From JACXVD01 sp020446665 (lineage in GTDB: Bacteria; Pseudomonadota; Alphaproteobacteria; Sphingomonadales; Sphingomonadaceae): DNA of 64,000 nucleotides. The translations under genes were made by a program, and so were the position numbers. The stretch is taken from assembly GCA_041396905.1 (NCBI GenBank), contig JAWKXQ010000010.1, positions 32,636 through 96,635 on the forward strand. Direction: 5' to 3'. Positions 24,070-33,600 of the stretch are shown here, piece after piece. How positions within the stretch are numbered: position 1 is the stretch's first letter; each line of letters begins with the position of its first letter. The notes under the pieces were generated by a model. The model made no database searches and was not told the DNA's origin. It saw only the letters and a list, made by a program, of their open reading frames with translations.

Positions 24070-25740
24070 ATGAGTGAGCTGGTCCCCGCCGCAGCGCCGC
24101 CACCTCCGGCCAATCTGCTTGATCCCTTGCGCGATCCGGCAGGGGGCAGCATGCTCACGCGCCTGCGCGCCTTTGCCGCTCAAGGTCCGGTGCGCAAGGC
24201 ATTGCCCTGGTTCGGCGGGGTTGCCGGGATCGGCTTGCTCGCGCTGACATGGGCGGCAATGAGCCCGCCACCGCAGCGCGTGCTCTATTCTTCGCTCAGC
24301 GACGGGGAGCGCGCCGAAGTGGTTGCCGCGCTGGATCAGGCGGCAATCGATTATACGATCGACAATCAGAGCGGTGCGCTGAGCGTGGGGGAAGATGACC
24401 TTTACCGTGCGCGCATGCTGGTTGCCTCCAACGGTGCGCTGGCTGCGCCCGAAAGCGGCACGCAATTGCTCGACAGCCTGCCCATGGGGGCCAGCCGCAC
24501 GCTGGAAGGGGACCGGCTGCGCGCCGCGCAGGAACGCGAATTGCAGCTGACCATCATGGAAATTGACGGGGTGGAGGCGGTGCGTGTCCATCTGGCGCAG
24601 GCCGAGAAATCGGTCTTCGTGCGCGAGGATACGCCGCCCAAAGCCTCCGTGATGCTTCGTCTGGCGCGCGGGCGACAATTGAGCGCCAGTCAGGTCGCTG
24701 CCATCACAAATCTGGTCGCCGCTTCCGTCCCCGGCCTTGCAATCGAGGATGTGCGGATCGTGGATCAGCATGGCCGCCTGCTGTCCGACCAATCGGGCGA
24801 GGAAGCCGACCGGCTGGAATTGCAGGCACGCATGGAGGCGAAATTGCGCGGCCAGCTGGACCAGCTGCTCAGCCCGATGCTGGGGGCAGGCAATTTCTCC
24901 TCTGAAATCCAGGTCGAGCTGGACATGGATGAAGTGACCAGCGCGCGCGAAAGCTATGACAAGGAAGGCGCGGTGCGCCGCGAAACCACCAGCGAGGCCC
25001 AGACCCGCGCTGACCGGCAGGCGATTGGCGTGCCCGGTGCAACCACAAATACCGCGCCCGAAGCGGCGCAGCCTGTCCCCGGCGCACCGCAGGGCACAGA
25101 GGCAGCAGCAGGCGAGACCCCGCCGATCAATGGCGAAAGCTCGGCCAGCCGCACCTATGAGCTGGGCCGCGAAGTGGCGGTTTCCAGCAACAGCCCCGGC
25201 GGGGTGAAGCGCCTGTCGGTCGCAGTCGCGCTGAGCGAGAAGGCGATGAAGAATGCCAAGCCGGAAGATCTGAAAAAGATCGAGGATCTGGTCTCGGCGG
25301 CTGTGGGTGCCAACACGGATCGCGGCGATCAGGTGACAGTTATCATGCGCCCGTTCGAGCCCGCTTCCATGGAGGATATGCCGTTCTGGGAGACGCCGTG
25401 GTTTGCCACCATCCTGCGCAATGTCGTGGCGCTGCTCAGCGTATTGCTGGTGCTGCTGCTGGGCGTGCGCCCGCTGCTCAAGATTCTGCGCGGTGACAAG
25501 GCCGAGGCGAAGACTGACGCAGCGGAAGAGAGCGCCGAAGCGGGTGAAGGCGAAGCAAGCGAGGCGGGGGAGGATGGCAAGCCTCGTCTCAATGCCCCGG
25601 CGGAAGTTCCCGACCGGGAGCAACTCGCCGCGCAGGTCGAGCTGGCGCAGCGGATCGTGCGGGAAAAGCCGGATGATGCGCTGATCGCGCTCCGCCAGAT
25701 GCTGGCTGACAATGCTCAGGCACAGGGAGAAGAGGCATGA
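24070..25740 (+). CDS. fliF: Flagellar MS-ring protein FliF
   Basis: 556 aa. One membrane helix lies near residue 45 (ALPWFGGVAGIGLLALTWAA) and one near residue 450 (ATILRNVVALLSVLLVLLLG). Between them is the periplasmic ring-building part with NGALAAPESGTQLLDSLPMG and ERELQLTIMEIDGVEAVRVH then LAQAEKSVF. The C-terminal cytoplasmic tail (AQRIVREKPDDALIALRQML) binds FliG. FliF is the first structure built in the basal body. Overlaps fliG by 4 nt. Confidence 0.97.
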   Translation: MSELVPAAAPPPPANLLDPLRDPAGGSMLTRLRAFAAQGPVRKALPWFGGVAGIGLLALTWAAMSPPPQRVLYSSLSDGERAEVVAALDQAAIDYTIDNQSGALSVGEDDLYRARMLVASNGALAAPESGTQLLDSLPMGASRTLEGDRLRAAQERELQLTIMEIDGVEAVRVHLAQAEKSVFVREDTPPKASVMLRLARGRQLSASQVAAITNLVAASVPGLAIEDVRIVDQHGRLLSDQSGEEADRLELQARMEAKLRGQLDQLLSPMLGAGNFSSEIQVELDMDEVTSARESYDKEGAVRRETTSEAQTRADRQAIGVPGATTNTAPEAAQPVPGAPQGTEAAAGETPPINGESSASRTYELGREVAVSSNSPGGVKRLSVAVALSEKAMKNAKPEDLKKIEDLVSAAVGANTDRGDQVTVIMRPFEPASMEDMPFWETPWFATILRNVVALLSVLLVLLLGVRPLLKILRGDKAEAKTDAAEESAEAGEGEASEAGEDGKPRLNAPAEVPDREQLAAQVELAQRIVREKPDDALIALRQMLADNAQAQGEEA

Positions 25741-26798
25741 GCGAGCTTGAAGACGGCGTCGAGAATGCCGTGACGCAGCCCCCGCCCCAGCCACTGCCGG
25801 AGCCGGCCTGTGGCCCGGATCAGGCAGCGGTGATGGTAATGCTGCTGGAAGATGAAGATGCCTCCACTCTGCTGGGCCGACTGACACCGGAGGAATTGCG
25901 CCTGCTCGGCTCACGCATGTGCGCGCTGGGTGAAATCGAACCGCAGGCGATTGCCATGGCGATCGCCGGTTTCGCGGAAAAGGCCGACCGGCTCGGCCTG
26001 AGCGCGCATGACCGGGTTGGCCGGGTTCACCGGATGATGGCGGGCGCAGTGGGGGCTGTGAAAGCAGACAATCTGATGCGCCGCATTGCGCCGGAAGATG
26101 GCGAGCAGACCTCTGCGCTGGAACTCGCCCGCTGGCTGGAGCCGGATGTGATCATGCCGCTGATCGAAGGCGAGCACCCACAGGCGATTGCCGTGCTGCT
26201 GGTGCAGCTGGACCCGGAGGTTGCAGCGGCCGTGCTGGCTGGCCTGCCCGAACATGTCCAGCCGCAAGTGGTCCACCGGATCGCGACGCTGGGGCCGGTA
26301 TCTGCCGATGCGGTGGAGATGCTGGAAGAAGCGCTCTCCACCCGGATCGCGCAGCTCCATGGTCGCCGTCCGCTGGAGATAGGCGGGCTGCAGGAAGCGG
26401 CTGACATCATCAACAGTTCCTCCCGCGCATTTGGCAAGCGGATCGTCCCGGAAATCGGCAAGATCGACAAGAAGCTGGCCAAGGATATCGAAGCGGAGCT
26501 GTTCAAGTTCGAACATCTCTTCGAACTCGATCCGCAACAGATGGGTGCTTTGCTGCGCGAAGTGGAAAGCGAGACGCTGATCGACGCGCTCAAGGGCACG
26601 GAGGAGGAGCATCGCGAAGTCTTCTTCCGCGCCATGTCCAGCCGCGCCGCCGATGGTGTGAAAGACGAGATTGACGCACGCGGGCGGCTGAAGAAAGCCG
26701 ATGTCGAAGCGGCGCAGAAGGAGATTGTTGCCATCGCCAAGCGGCTCGCCGCAGATGGCACGCTGGTGCTGGGCGGCGGCGACGAAGATTATGTCTAG
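25737..26798 (+). CDS. fliG: Flagellar motor switch protein FliG
   Basis: 353 aa. N-terminal domain with AAVMVMLLEDEDASTLLGRL. The middle domain has EGEHPQAIAVLLVQLDPEVA then AAVLAGLPEH. The C-terminal domain carries FKFEHLFELDPQQMGALLRE and FFRAMSSRAADGVKDEIDAR, containing the charged helix that meets MotA. It forms the rotor's C ring with FliM and FliN. Overlaps fliF by 4 nt and fliH by 8 nt. Confidence 0.97.
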   Translation: MSELEDGVENAVTQPPPQPLPEPACGPDQAAVMVMLLEDEDASTLLGRLTPEELRLLGSRMCALGEIEPQAIAMAIAGFAEKADRLGLSAHDRVGRVHRMMAGAVGAVKADNLMRRIAPEDGEQTSALELARWLEPDVIMPLIEGEHPQAIAVLLVQLDPEVAAAVLAGLPEHVQPQVVHRIATLGPVSADAVEMLEEALSTRIAQLHGRRPLEIGGLQEAADIINSSSRAFGKRIVPEIGKIDKKLAKDIEAELFKFEHLFELDPQQMGALLREVESETLIDALKGTEEEHREVFFRAMSSRAADGVKDEIDARGRLKKADVEAAQKEIVAIAKRLAADGTLVLGGGDEDYV

Positions 26799-27366
26799 CC
26801 TGCCCTTTGCCAGTTTTGGCGAGCGGCAGGGCTTTGCCCCCGATCCGCGCTTTACCGGTCCGCCGCGTGGGCCGGCCCTGGAACCGGTCGATGATCAGGA
26901 TCCGGTCGAAGTCGCTTATGAGCAAGGCCTTGCAGAAGGCCGTGCCGCCGCAGAGGCAGAGGCGCAGGCCATTCTGGCGCAGCGTGAAGCGCAATGGGCA
27001 CAGCTGGAACTCGCTCTGGCCCGGCTCGATGGCGATGCGCTGGAGGCTCTGCGCGAGAAATTGCGGCTGACTGTGCTGGCCCTGTGCGAACAGGCCGTGC
27101 TGCCGCTGGCGCTTGACCCGGACGGGCTGGCCGTGCGGATCGAAGTGGCGCTGGGCATGCTCCAGCGCGCGCAGGATGAACGGCGCCTGCGGCTTCACCC
27201 GGATGATCTGGCACTGGTTGCTCCGCGCCTGCCGCAAGGACTGGCGGTGGAGGCTGATCCTTCGCTGGAGCGGGGCGCGTTGCGGATCGAGACAGCCGAT
27301 GGCGGGATCGAGGATGGCCCAGGCCAATGGCGCCGCATTCTGGCGGAGGCCTTTGACGCATGCTGA
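26791..27366 (+). CDS. fliH: Flagellar export ATPase regulator FliH
   Basis: 191 aa from the ATG at 26791, eight nt inside fliG. The open frame begins further upstream, but that part is antisense-like shadow. FliH traits: a Gly/Ala-rich repeat helix (EVAYEQGLAEGRAAAEAEAQ) and a C-terminal domain with AVRIEVALGMLQRAQDERRL then RLHPDDLALV. It holds FliI to the export gate. Overlaps fliI by 7 nt. Confidence 0.88.
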   Translation: MSSLPFASFGERQGFAPDPRFTGPPRGPALEPVDDQDPVEVAYEQGLAEGRAAAEAEAQAILAQREAQWAQLELALARLDGDALEALREKLRLTVLALCEQAVLPLALDPDGLAVRIEVALGMLQRAQDERRLRLHPDDLALVAPRLPQGLAVEADPSLERGALRIETADGGIEDGPGQWRRILAEAFDAC

Positions 27367-28688
27367 CCAGGCTGGAGCCGTTGTTTGACGGGCTGGCGCT
27401 GGCTCCGCCCGATCTTTCGCCGCGCCGATACGGGCTGGTCACGGCCTGCGATGGCGGGCTGGTGGAGGTCAGCGGCCTGTCCGTCCCGGTGGGGGCGCTG
27501 TGCCGCATCGCCCATGGGGCTGGCACGCAACTGACCGCCGAAGTGATCGGTTTCCGCAATGGCCGCACGCTGATGATGTTGCTGGGCGATGCCGTGTTGT
27601 TGCGCCCTGGCGCAAGAGTCCGGCCAGAGGGGCGGCCCGGCATGCTGCCGGTCGGCCCGGCCTATCTCGGGCGCGCAGTGGACGGGCAGGGCCACCCCAT
27701 CGATAGCAGCGGCGCCTTGCACCCTTCTGCATCCTGGCCCGCAGGCGGGGTGCGCAGCGGCGCGCTGGACCGGGCGAGCGTGACGGACTGTTTCGACACC
27801 GGCGTGCGCTCGCTCAACGCGCTCACCACTTTCGGGGTCGGCCAGCGGATTGGGGTGATGGCCGGGTCTGGCGTCGGCAAATCCGTGTTGATCGACATGA
27901 TCGCGGGCGGTGCTGATGCTGATGTCGTCATTGTCGGATTGATTGGCGAACGTGCGCGCGAAGTCTCCGACTTTGTCGAGCGGCATATGCGCGGCGAGAC
28001 GGCGCGGCGCACGGCGGTGGTGGCGGTCCCCGCCGATCATGCGCCAAACCTCAGGCTGCGCGGTGCGATGCTCGCCACCAGCCTCGCTGAATATTTCCGC
28101 GCGCAGGGCAAGCGGGTACTGCTGGTGATCGACAGCCTGACCCGCATCGCGCATGCCGCGCGCGAAATCGGGCTGTTGCTGGGCGAGCCCGGCGCAGCGC
28201 GTGGTTATCCCCCGTCGGCGCTGGCGACTGTTACCAAGCTGGTCGAACGGGCAGGGAATTCTGCCGAAAGCGGCGGCTCTATCACCGGGCTCTATTCAGT
28301 GCTCGCCGATGGTGATGACCATAATGATCCGGTGGTCGATACGGCGCGGGCCATTCTTGACGGACATATTGTGCTGAGCCGCGAACTGGCGCAGCGCGGG
28401 CAATATCCGGCGGTCGATGTGCCTGCTTCGCTGAGCCGGGTGATGGCCGATATTGTCGATCCCGCCCATGCGGCGGCCGCGCGTGAACTGCGCGGATTGC
28501 TGGCCGCGCAAGAGGCCAATCGCGACCTTGTGCTGATGGGTGCCTATCGCGAAGGGGCGGACCCGCAGCTGGACCGGGCGATGGCGTTGCAAGCGCAGAT
28601 TTCCGCCTTTCTCGGGCAGTCGCCGGGGGAGCGGGTGACGCTGGGCCAGTCGATTGCGGCGCTTGCTGCGCTTTTGAACAATGGCTGA
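27360..28688 (+). CDS. fliI: Flagellum-specific export ATPase FliI
   Basis: 442 aa, F1-beta-like. Walker A GVMAGSGVGKSVLID, ADVVIVGLIGERAREVSDFV, Walker B RVLLVIDSLTRIAHAAREIG and ESGGSITGLYSVLADGDDHN are all present and intact. It drives type III export with FliH and FliJ, which flank it. Overlaps both neighbours (7 and 8 nt). Confidence 0.97.
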   Translation: MLTRLEPLFDGLALAPPDLSPRRYGLVTACDGGLVEVSGLSVPVGALCRIAHGAGTQLTAEVIGFRNGRTLMMLLGDAVLLRPGARVRPEGRPGMLPVGPAYLGRAVDGQGHPIDSSGALHPSASWPAGGVRSGALDRASVTDCFDTGVRSLNALTTFGVGQRIGVMAGSGVGKSVLIDMIAGGADADVVIVGLIGERAREVSDFVERHMRGETARRTAVVAVPADHAPNLRLRGAMLATSLAEYFRAQGKRVLLVIDSLTRIAHAAREIGLLLGEPGAARGYPPSALATVTKLVERAGNSAESGGSITGLYSVLADGDDHNDPVVDTARAILDGHIVLSRELAQRGQYPAVDVPASLSRVMADIVDPAHAAAARELRGLLAAQEANRDLVLMGAYREGADPQLDRAMALQAQISAFLGQSPGERVTLGQSIAALAALLNNG

Positions 28689-29100
28689 TCCAAAGCGTTC
28701 GCTGCGCCGTGCAAAGCTGCTCGAACGTGTAAGGGCCGTTGAAAAGCGCGCCCATGCGGCAGAGGCACAGGCTGCCGAGGAGGCCCATGCCCGGCTGGAG
28801 GGCGTGGCCGCGCGCAGCCTCAGCCTTGCCAGTGATTATGCCGCCACCGGGCAGGTCAGGGACGGGCTGGAATTGCGCGCCCGTCAGGCTCTGGCGAGCG
28901 GATTGCACGATATTTCCATGCAGGCGGCAGGCAATGCGCAAGCGGCCCGGCGCACTGCCGATGCCAGGCTGGCAGAGCTGGCCGGGGCAGAACAGCGCCG
29001 CCGCGCAGCGCAGGATCACGCCATCGGGATCAGCCGCGCGATTGATGCGCCGAAGTCCGAGATCAGCCCTTCGCGCAAATCTGGCACAGCTCTTGAATAG
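28681..29100 (+). CDS. fliJ: FliJ-like flagellar export protein
   Basis: 139 aa, almost entirely helical and Ala/Arg/Glu-rich (KLLERVRAVEKRAHAAEAQA, ARRTADARLAELAGAEQRRR), as expected for the FliJ coiled coil that acts as the stalk of the FliI ATPase. Sequence identity in this family is low, so the call rests on helix pattern, length and its place between fliI and fliK. Confidence 0.75.
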   Translation: MADPKRSLRRAKLLERVRAVEKRAHAAEAQAAEEAHARLEGVAARSLSLASDYAATGQVRDGLELRARQALASGLHDISMQAAGNAQAARRTADARLAELAGAEQRRRAAQDHAIGISRAIDAPKSEISPSRKSGTALE

Positions 29101-29110
29101 GGCAGGGTCT

Positions 29111-30742
29111 ATGATGACACAAAGCCCCCCCTCGCTGCTCGCCAAACTTTTCGCCGCTGTCCAGCCTGCTGCCGGAGAGAGCGCCAGGTCGCTCTCTCCT
29201 TCTACGGAAAAGCCCGAAATTCCGGGGTTTTCCGTCGCGCTGGCCAATCTGGCTGTGGCAAGGCAGGGCGTGTCTGCGGATGAAAGTGTGAAACCGGCAC
29301 TGCCGCAGCTCCCCGGCGAAAGCGGCAAGGCGCTGCCGCCACCGGCACCCACCGGCAAGAATTTGCCGCCTGTTGCCGCTCCGGCCCTTGCAACCGGAGC
29401 GCAACCGCCTGTCGTGCCGGTCATGCGTTCGGTGCCGGGACTCGTGGTTCCGCCGAAAGCACCAGAGGCACCTGCACCGGAAGTTGTCCCTGTCAGCGAG
29501 CCGCTGCGCGATGGCAAGCTGGCTACCAAGCCCGCAGACCATCCGACGCCCGTCTCGCGCTATATCAAGGCAGCGCGCAAGCCACTTGAAACACCGCCGA
29601 TTATGGAGCGTGAGAAGGAGACTGTCTCACCCGGTGCGCACAGGGTGAAGCTGTATGCCGATCCTTCTCTTGAGGAGGGTTTGGAAGCCGATGCATCGCG
29701 CCCAACCATGAGGTTGGTGCAGCCTGTCACGATCCCGGAAACGGATCTTGCGCCAGTGGCAGAACTGCTGCCGGTCAATCCTGCCCCGGTGCCGACTCCG
29801 CCAAACTCGATCCCTGTAGCAGAGGCTGAGCTTGGGAAGGGCCAGAAGGCCGAAAACCCCGCACCTGCAACTGCACGCACGCCCGGTGCGCCTGTGGCGG
29901 AGGCGGAAACGCCTCGCCCGCAGGCGCCATCCGCAACCCCGGTGGTCATTTCGGCCGTTCCGCGGCGTGCACTGGCGGGCTCTGGCGGGAACGGGAAGGC
30001 TCCTCAGCCGACCCGGCCTGATATCTCCGAACCGCAAAAATTTGAAGGCACTGCGCCGCAGGCTTTGCCGACTCTGGCAAACGCTTCGCCTCGTGCTGGC
30101 ATGTTCCGCTCGTCGCCTGCGTTGCTGGATGCGACATCCGGGACAGAGCGCGATACGCCCCAGCAGGTTGCGGCTCTCAAACAGGCCTTGCCTGTCGCAG
30201 TGCAGCCAGTGCCTCAAACGCCTGCACAGGCGGCGACCATGCAGCCGGCGATCCAGACCGATTTTCCGGCTCCCGCCATGCCGACCACGTCAGCTATTGC
30301 GCCAGCCATTACGCCTGCCATGGATAGCGCCGCGATTGCCCATCTGGTGGACCAGCTTTCCGCCGCCCGCGAGGCCTTTGCGCCGGTGCAGGCTCAGCTC
30401 TCGCTCGACCATGCGGAATTTGGCGAGATTGATCTGCGTTTCTCACAGGCGCGCGGGGGTGCGTTGCAGGTGGAGATGACCGCTGAAGACCCGGCTCTGC
30501 CGCGTGCGCTCGCGGCTGCGCAACCAGCTGTGCAGGCGGGTGAGCAGGCGGGCAACTTCCGCCAGAATGACAGCGCATCGCAGCCGCGCATGGCAGGCGG
30601 GGCAGAACGCGACCTGTCCGGTTCCGCTGGTGAAGGCAGGGGACGCGAGGATGCGCGGCGTGACCAGCCCGCGCGCCAGCAGCGCCAGACGCAATCCGAT
30701 TCCAGCCATCGCGGCAGCACGCCGCACGGCACCTATGCCTGA
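29111..30742 (+). CDS. fliK: Flagellar hook-length control protein FliK
   Basis: 543 aa, dominated by a long Pro/Ala-rich, low-complexity ruler region. Near the C-terminus is a recognisable hook-length domain (APVQAQLSLDHAEFGEIDLR, then ARGGALQVEMTAEDP), shortened compared with enteric FliK. The tail is Arg/Gln-rich. It measures hook length and triggers the export switch at FlhB. Two adjacent ATGs (29111, 29114) are possible starts; the open frame upstream is a shadow of fliJ. Low-complexity composition makes internal alignment uncertain. Confidence 0.82.
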   Translation: MMTQSPPSLLAKLFAAVQPAAGESARSLSPSTEKPEIPGFSVALANLAVARQGVSADESVKPALPQLPGESGKALPPPAPTGKNLPPVAAPALATGAQPPVVPVMRSVPGLVVPPKAPEAPAPEVVPVSEPLRDGKLATKPADHPTPVSRYIKAARKPLETPPIMEREKETVSPGAHRVKLYADPSLEEGLEADASRPTMRLVQPVTIPETDLAPVAELLPVNPAPVPTPPNSIPVAEAELGKGQKAENPAPATARTPGAPVAEAETPRPQAPSATPVVISAVPRRALAGSGGNGKAPQPTRPDISEPQKFEGTAPQALPTLANASPRAGMFRSSPALLDATSGTERDTPQQVAALKQALPVAVQPVPQTPAQAATMQPAIQTDFPAPAMPTTSAIAPAITPAMDSAAIAHLVDQLSAAREAFAPVQAQLSLDHAEFGEIDLRFSQARGGALQVEMTAEDPALPRALAAAQPAVQAGEQAGNFRQNDSASQPRMAGGAERDLSGSAGEGRGREDARRDQPARQQRQTQSDSSHRGSTPHGTYA

Positions 30743-30769
30743 AATGACTGAGACCAGAAGGGGCACGCA

Positions 30770-31345
30770 ATGAGCAAGAAGAAAGAAGACGGTGAAGGCA
30801 AGAAGAAGGGCGGGATGATGATGAAGATCATCCTCGTCGTGGGCTTGCTGGCGGCTGGCGGTGGGGGCGTGTTCGGCCTGATGGCTGCCGGTGTGATCGG
30901 CGGACATGAGGAAAAGAAGGAACAAGGCCCGGCTTTGGTGCGCAAGGATGAAGATGATCCCTATGCACCCGCCAAGGAAGGGGCAGAGGCCGGGATCGAG
31001 ATGGTCCATGGCGAAGGCGGCAGCGAATTCCGCACGGCCTATTACGCTTTTTCCGACGATTTCACGTCGAACCTCAAAAATTCGGATTCGCTGGTACAGG
31101 TGAGCCTGGCCGCATCCACCCGGCGCGATGGGCGGGTGCTGATGTGGCTCAAGACGCATGAGCTGGCGATCCGATCACGCCTGCTGGTCGAACTCGCGGA
31201 TACGCCGGAAGAGCTGGTCTTCACCCCGGAAGGCAAGAAGGAACTGCAAAAGCGGCTGACCAAGGCGATCAATGAAGTGCTGATCGAAGAGGAAGGATTT
31301 GGTGGGGTGGATAATGTCCACTTCCGGTCCTTCATCGTCCAGTGA
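30770..31345 (+). CDS. fliL: Flagellar basal body-associated protein FliL
   Basis: 191 aa. A Lys-rich N-terminus precedes one membrane helix (MMMKIILVVGLLAAGGGGVF); the periplasmic domain has FTSNLKNSDSLVQVSLAAST and ends in EEEGFGGVDNVHFRSFIVQ, the usual FliL C-terminus. It stabilises the stator around the rotor. Overlaps fliM by 4 nt. Confidence 0.92.
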   Translation: MSKKKEDGEGKKKGGMMMKIILVVGLLAAGGGGVFGLMAAGVIGGHEEKKEQGPALVRKDEDDPYAPAKEGAEAGIEMVHGEGGSEFRTAYYAFSDDFTSNLKNSDSLVQVSLAASTRRDGRVLMWLKTHELAIRSRLLVELADTPEELVFTPEGKKELQKRLTKAINEVLIEEEGFGGVDNVHFRSFIVQ

Positions 31346-32283
31346 AGCCGCAGCGCGCCTTTACCGCGGCGGGGATCGCAGCGAACCATTGCGAGGCCTT
31401 GATGGGGCGCCGCGTGGGCGAGGATGAGCTGCTTGCGCGGTTGGCCCGCATGGGTGGCCGCCTGTCGCGGCTGTTGCCTACAGCGCTTGCGCCCTTTTGC
31501 GGGGGCCAGACACCGGGCGTGAGGATGCTCGATATCGAGCGTCTGAGCGAGCAGGCGCTGGCGCAGCGGATCGGCCCGCTGGCAGGCAATGCCGTGCTCG
31601 GCAATGCAGCAGGCAGCCCGGCCATGCTGATCTCTGTCGAAGCGCTGGCGGTTTTCGCGCAGCTCGACCGTGCCTTTGGCGGGACGGGCGACATTGCGGA
31701 TACGCAGCCGCTTGCATTTCCGACTTCGGGCATCTTGTTGCTCGCCCGGATTCATGCGGTGGTGCTGCGCGCGCTGAACGAGGCATTGGGGCCGGATAAT
31801 GCGATGTCCCTGCTCGCCAGCGATAGCGACTATTCCGTGCTGGAAGCCTTCCCCGGCGATGCGCAACTGGCGGTGCTGGTGTGTGAATTCACCGCCCGCG
31901 ATGCGCGGCCCTGCGAATTGACACTGGCCTTGCCCATGGCGGCTTTGGAACGGCTCTTTGCCGCCAGCGCCGCCGCGCAGCCGCGCCGCGCCAAAATCGC
32001 ACGCGGGCCGCTGGATGCGCCCTTTGCTGATATGCCGCTGCAGCTGGATGCGCGGCTGGTCGATATGCGCCTGCCGCTGGGAAGGCTGGCTGCACTGAAA
32101 GTGGGGCAGGTGCTGCCCGTTTCGGTGGCACGCAAGGTGCCGCTGTCGATTGGCGGGACAGTGCTCGCCCATGGCACGCTGGGCGAACAGGATGATCGCC
32201 TCGCCCTGCGCGTGGCGGAAACACCGCTCAATCCCCGGCCCGGCTCGATTCCGCAAGCCAATGTTCAAGAGGTGCAAGCATGA
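31342..32283 (+). CDS. fliM: Flagellar motor switch protein FliM, lacking the N-terminal CheY-binding peptide
   Basis: 313 aa starting at GTG inside the fliL stop. The middle domain (ALAVFAQLDRAFGGTGDIAD, with the GGTG motif) and the C-terminal SpoA domain (PLGRLAALKVGQVLPVSVAR) are typical. The extreme N-terminus reads MKPQRAFTAAGIAANHCEAL and shows no LSQxEIDALL-like peptide, which in other FliM proteins binds phospho-CheY. No start upstream could restore it, since fliL occupies that DNA. No che genes are in the window. Directional switching may be absent or use another contact. Confidence 0.88.
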   Translation: MKPQRAFTAAGIAANHCEALMGRRVGEDELLARLARMGGRLSRLLPTALAPFCGGQTPGVRMLDIERLSEQALAQRIGPLAGNAVLGNAAGSPAMLISVEALAVFAQLDRAFGGTGDIADTQPLAFPTSGILLLARIHAVVLRALNEALGPDNAMSLLASDSDYSVLEAFPGDAQLAVLVCEFTARDARPCELTLALPMAALERLFAASAAAQPRRAKIARGPLDAPFADMPLQLDARLVDMRLPLGRLAALKVGQVLPVSVARKVPLSIGGTVLAHGTLGEQDDRLALRVAETPLNPRPGSIPQANVQEVQA

Positions 32284-32564
32284 ATGCCCCAGCGGCCGGT
32301 TTCGGCCTGATCCAGGATATTAATGTCCGCCTGACTGTAGAACTTGGCCGGGCCGAGATGAGCCTGCGCGATGTGCTCGCCTTGCAGGAAGAAAGCGTGG
32401 TCATGCTTGATCGGCTGACCGACCAGCCGCTCGACGTGATGGTCAATGGCAAGCTGATCGCGCGCGGTGAAGTGGTGGCGGAAGGCAATCGCTTTGGCTT
32501 GCGCATTCTCGAACTGGCCGGGGCATCCCATCCGGCATCTGCAAGCGAAGCGGAGGCAGGCTGA
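32280..32564 (+). CDS. fliN: Flagellar motor switch protein FliN
   Basis: 94 aa consisting of a single SpoA domain: DINVRLTVELGRAEMSLRDV then DRLTDQPLDVMVNGKLIARG. FliN forms the base of the C ring with FliM and is a docking site for FliH. Overlaps fliM by 4 nt and fliO by 1 nt. Confidence 0.95.
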   Translation: MNAPAAGFGLIQDINVRLTVELGRAEMSLRDVLALQEESVVMLDRLTDQPLDVMVNGKLIARGEVVAEGNRFGLRILELAGASHPASASEAEAG

Positions 32565-32839
32565 TGGGTTGGTACATCCTCAAATTGCTGGTGCTGCTGC
32601 CGCTGATTGGGCTGATGATCTGGGGCAGCCTGCGCCTTGCCAGCAAGCTGCAAGGCCGCATCGGCGCACCACAAGGCGGGTCCGGGCGCAGCGTGCGGGT
32701 GGTGGAAACCGTAATGCTCAGCCCGACGCAGCGCCTTGCTGTGCTGGAATTCCACGGGCGCGAAATTCTGGTTGCGACAGGCCGCAACGGCCTGACCCGA
32801 CTGGGTGAAGCACCCGCGCGGGAGACGGGCGATGAATAG
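32564..32839 (+). CDS. fliO: Flagellar biosynthetic protein FliO
   Basis: 91 aa with one N-terminal membrane helix (ILKLLVLLPLIGLMIWGSLR) and a short cytoplasmic part (VRVVETVMLSPTQRLAVLEF then HGREILVATGRNGLTRL) that fits the FliO pattern. It helps FliP assemble into the export gate. Overlaps fliP by 8 nt. Confidence 0.88.
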   Translation: MGWYILKLLVLLPLIGLMIWGSLRLASKLQGRIGAPQGGSGRSVRVVETVMLSPTQRLAVLEFHGREILVATGRNGLTRLGEAPARETGDE

Positions 32840-33587
32840 ATATTTGAAATATTTGCTGGCCATCCCCGCACTGCTGACCCCCGCCATCGCCCATGCGCAG
32901 GTCGCGGTGCCCGGTGCGCTGGACCGCGCCTTCAGCACAGTGGGCGGCGCCGAAGGGTCCGAACTGAGCCTCTCGCTGCAGCTCTTGCTGTTGATGGGGC
33001 TGCTCACGATCCTGCCCGCGCTGATACTGATGATGACCAGTTTCACGCGGATCATCGTGGTGCTGGCGATATTGCGGCAGGCATTGGGATTGCAGCAATC
33101 GCCGCCCAATCAGGTGCTGGTGGGTCTCTCGCTGTTTCTTTCGCTCTTCGTCATGGCCCCGACGCTGGAGCGGGTGAATGCCAATGCGATAGAGCCTTAT
33201 GCGGCGGGGGCCATCAATGCCGAGCAGGCGATTGCCGCCAGCGGCACGGAATTCCACGCCTTCATGGTCAGGCAGACGCGCGAAAGCGATCTCGCCATGT
33301 TTGCGGAAATTGCCAAGGCGCCGAAATGGAAAAGCCCGCAGGATGTGCCATTTTCGATCCTGCTCCCGGCCTTTGTCACCAGCGAATTGAAGACGGCCTT
33401 TCAGATCGGCTTTATGCTGTTCCTGCCCTTTCTGGTGATCGATCTGGTCGTGTCCAGCGTGCTGATGAGCCTGGGCATGATGATGATGAGCCCGATGCTG
33501 GTCAGCCTGCCCTTCAAGCTGCTGCTGTTCGTGCTGGTCGATGGCTGGGCGCTGCTGATGGGCAGCCTCGCGGCGAGCTTTGTCTAG
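32832..33587 (+). CDS. fliP: Flagellar biosynthetic protein FliP
   Basis: 251 aa from the ATG at 32832 (GGGAGACGGG upstream); an earlier start inside fliO is unlikely. A signal peptide (LLAIPALLTPAIAHAQ) is followed by four membrane helices and the family blocks MMTSFTRIIVVLAILRQALG and FQIGFMLFLPFLVIDLVVSS then LMSLGMMMMSP. It is the main export-gate subunit. Confidence 0.97.
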   Translation: MNRYLKYLLAIPALLTPAIAHAQVAVPGALDRAFSTVGGAEGSELSLSLQLLLLMGLLTILPALILMMTSFTRIIVVLAILRQALGLQQSPPNQVLVGLSLFLSLFVMAPTLERVNANAIEPYAAGAINAEQAIAASGTEFHAFMVRQTRESDLAMFAEIAKAPKWKSPQDVPFSILLPAFVTSELKTAFQIGFMLFLPFLVIDLVVSSVLMSLGMMMMSPMLVSLPFKLLLFVLVDGWALLMGSLAASFV

Positions 33588-33600
33588 CGGGAGACCTGTC

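Noticed and set aside
23917..25914. 665-codon minus-strand open frame over fliF
   Set aside because: Antisense shadow of fliF; composition is His/Arg/Gln-rich low-complexity with no domain.
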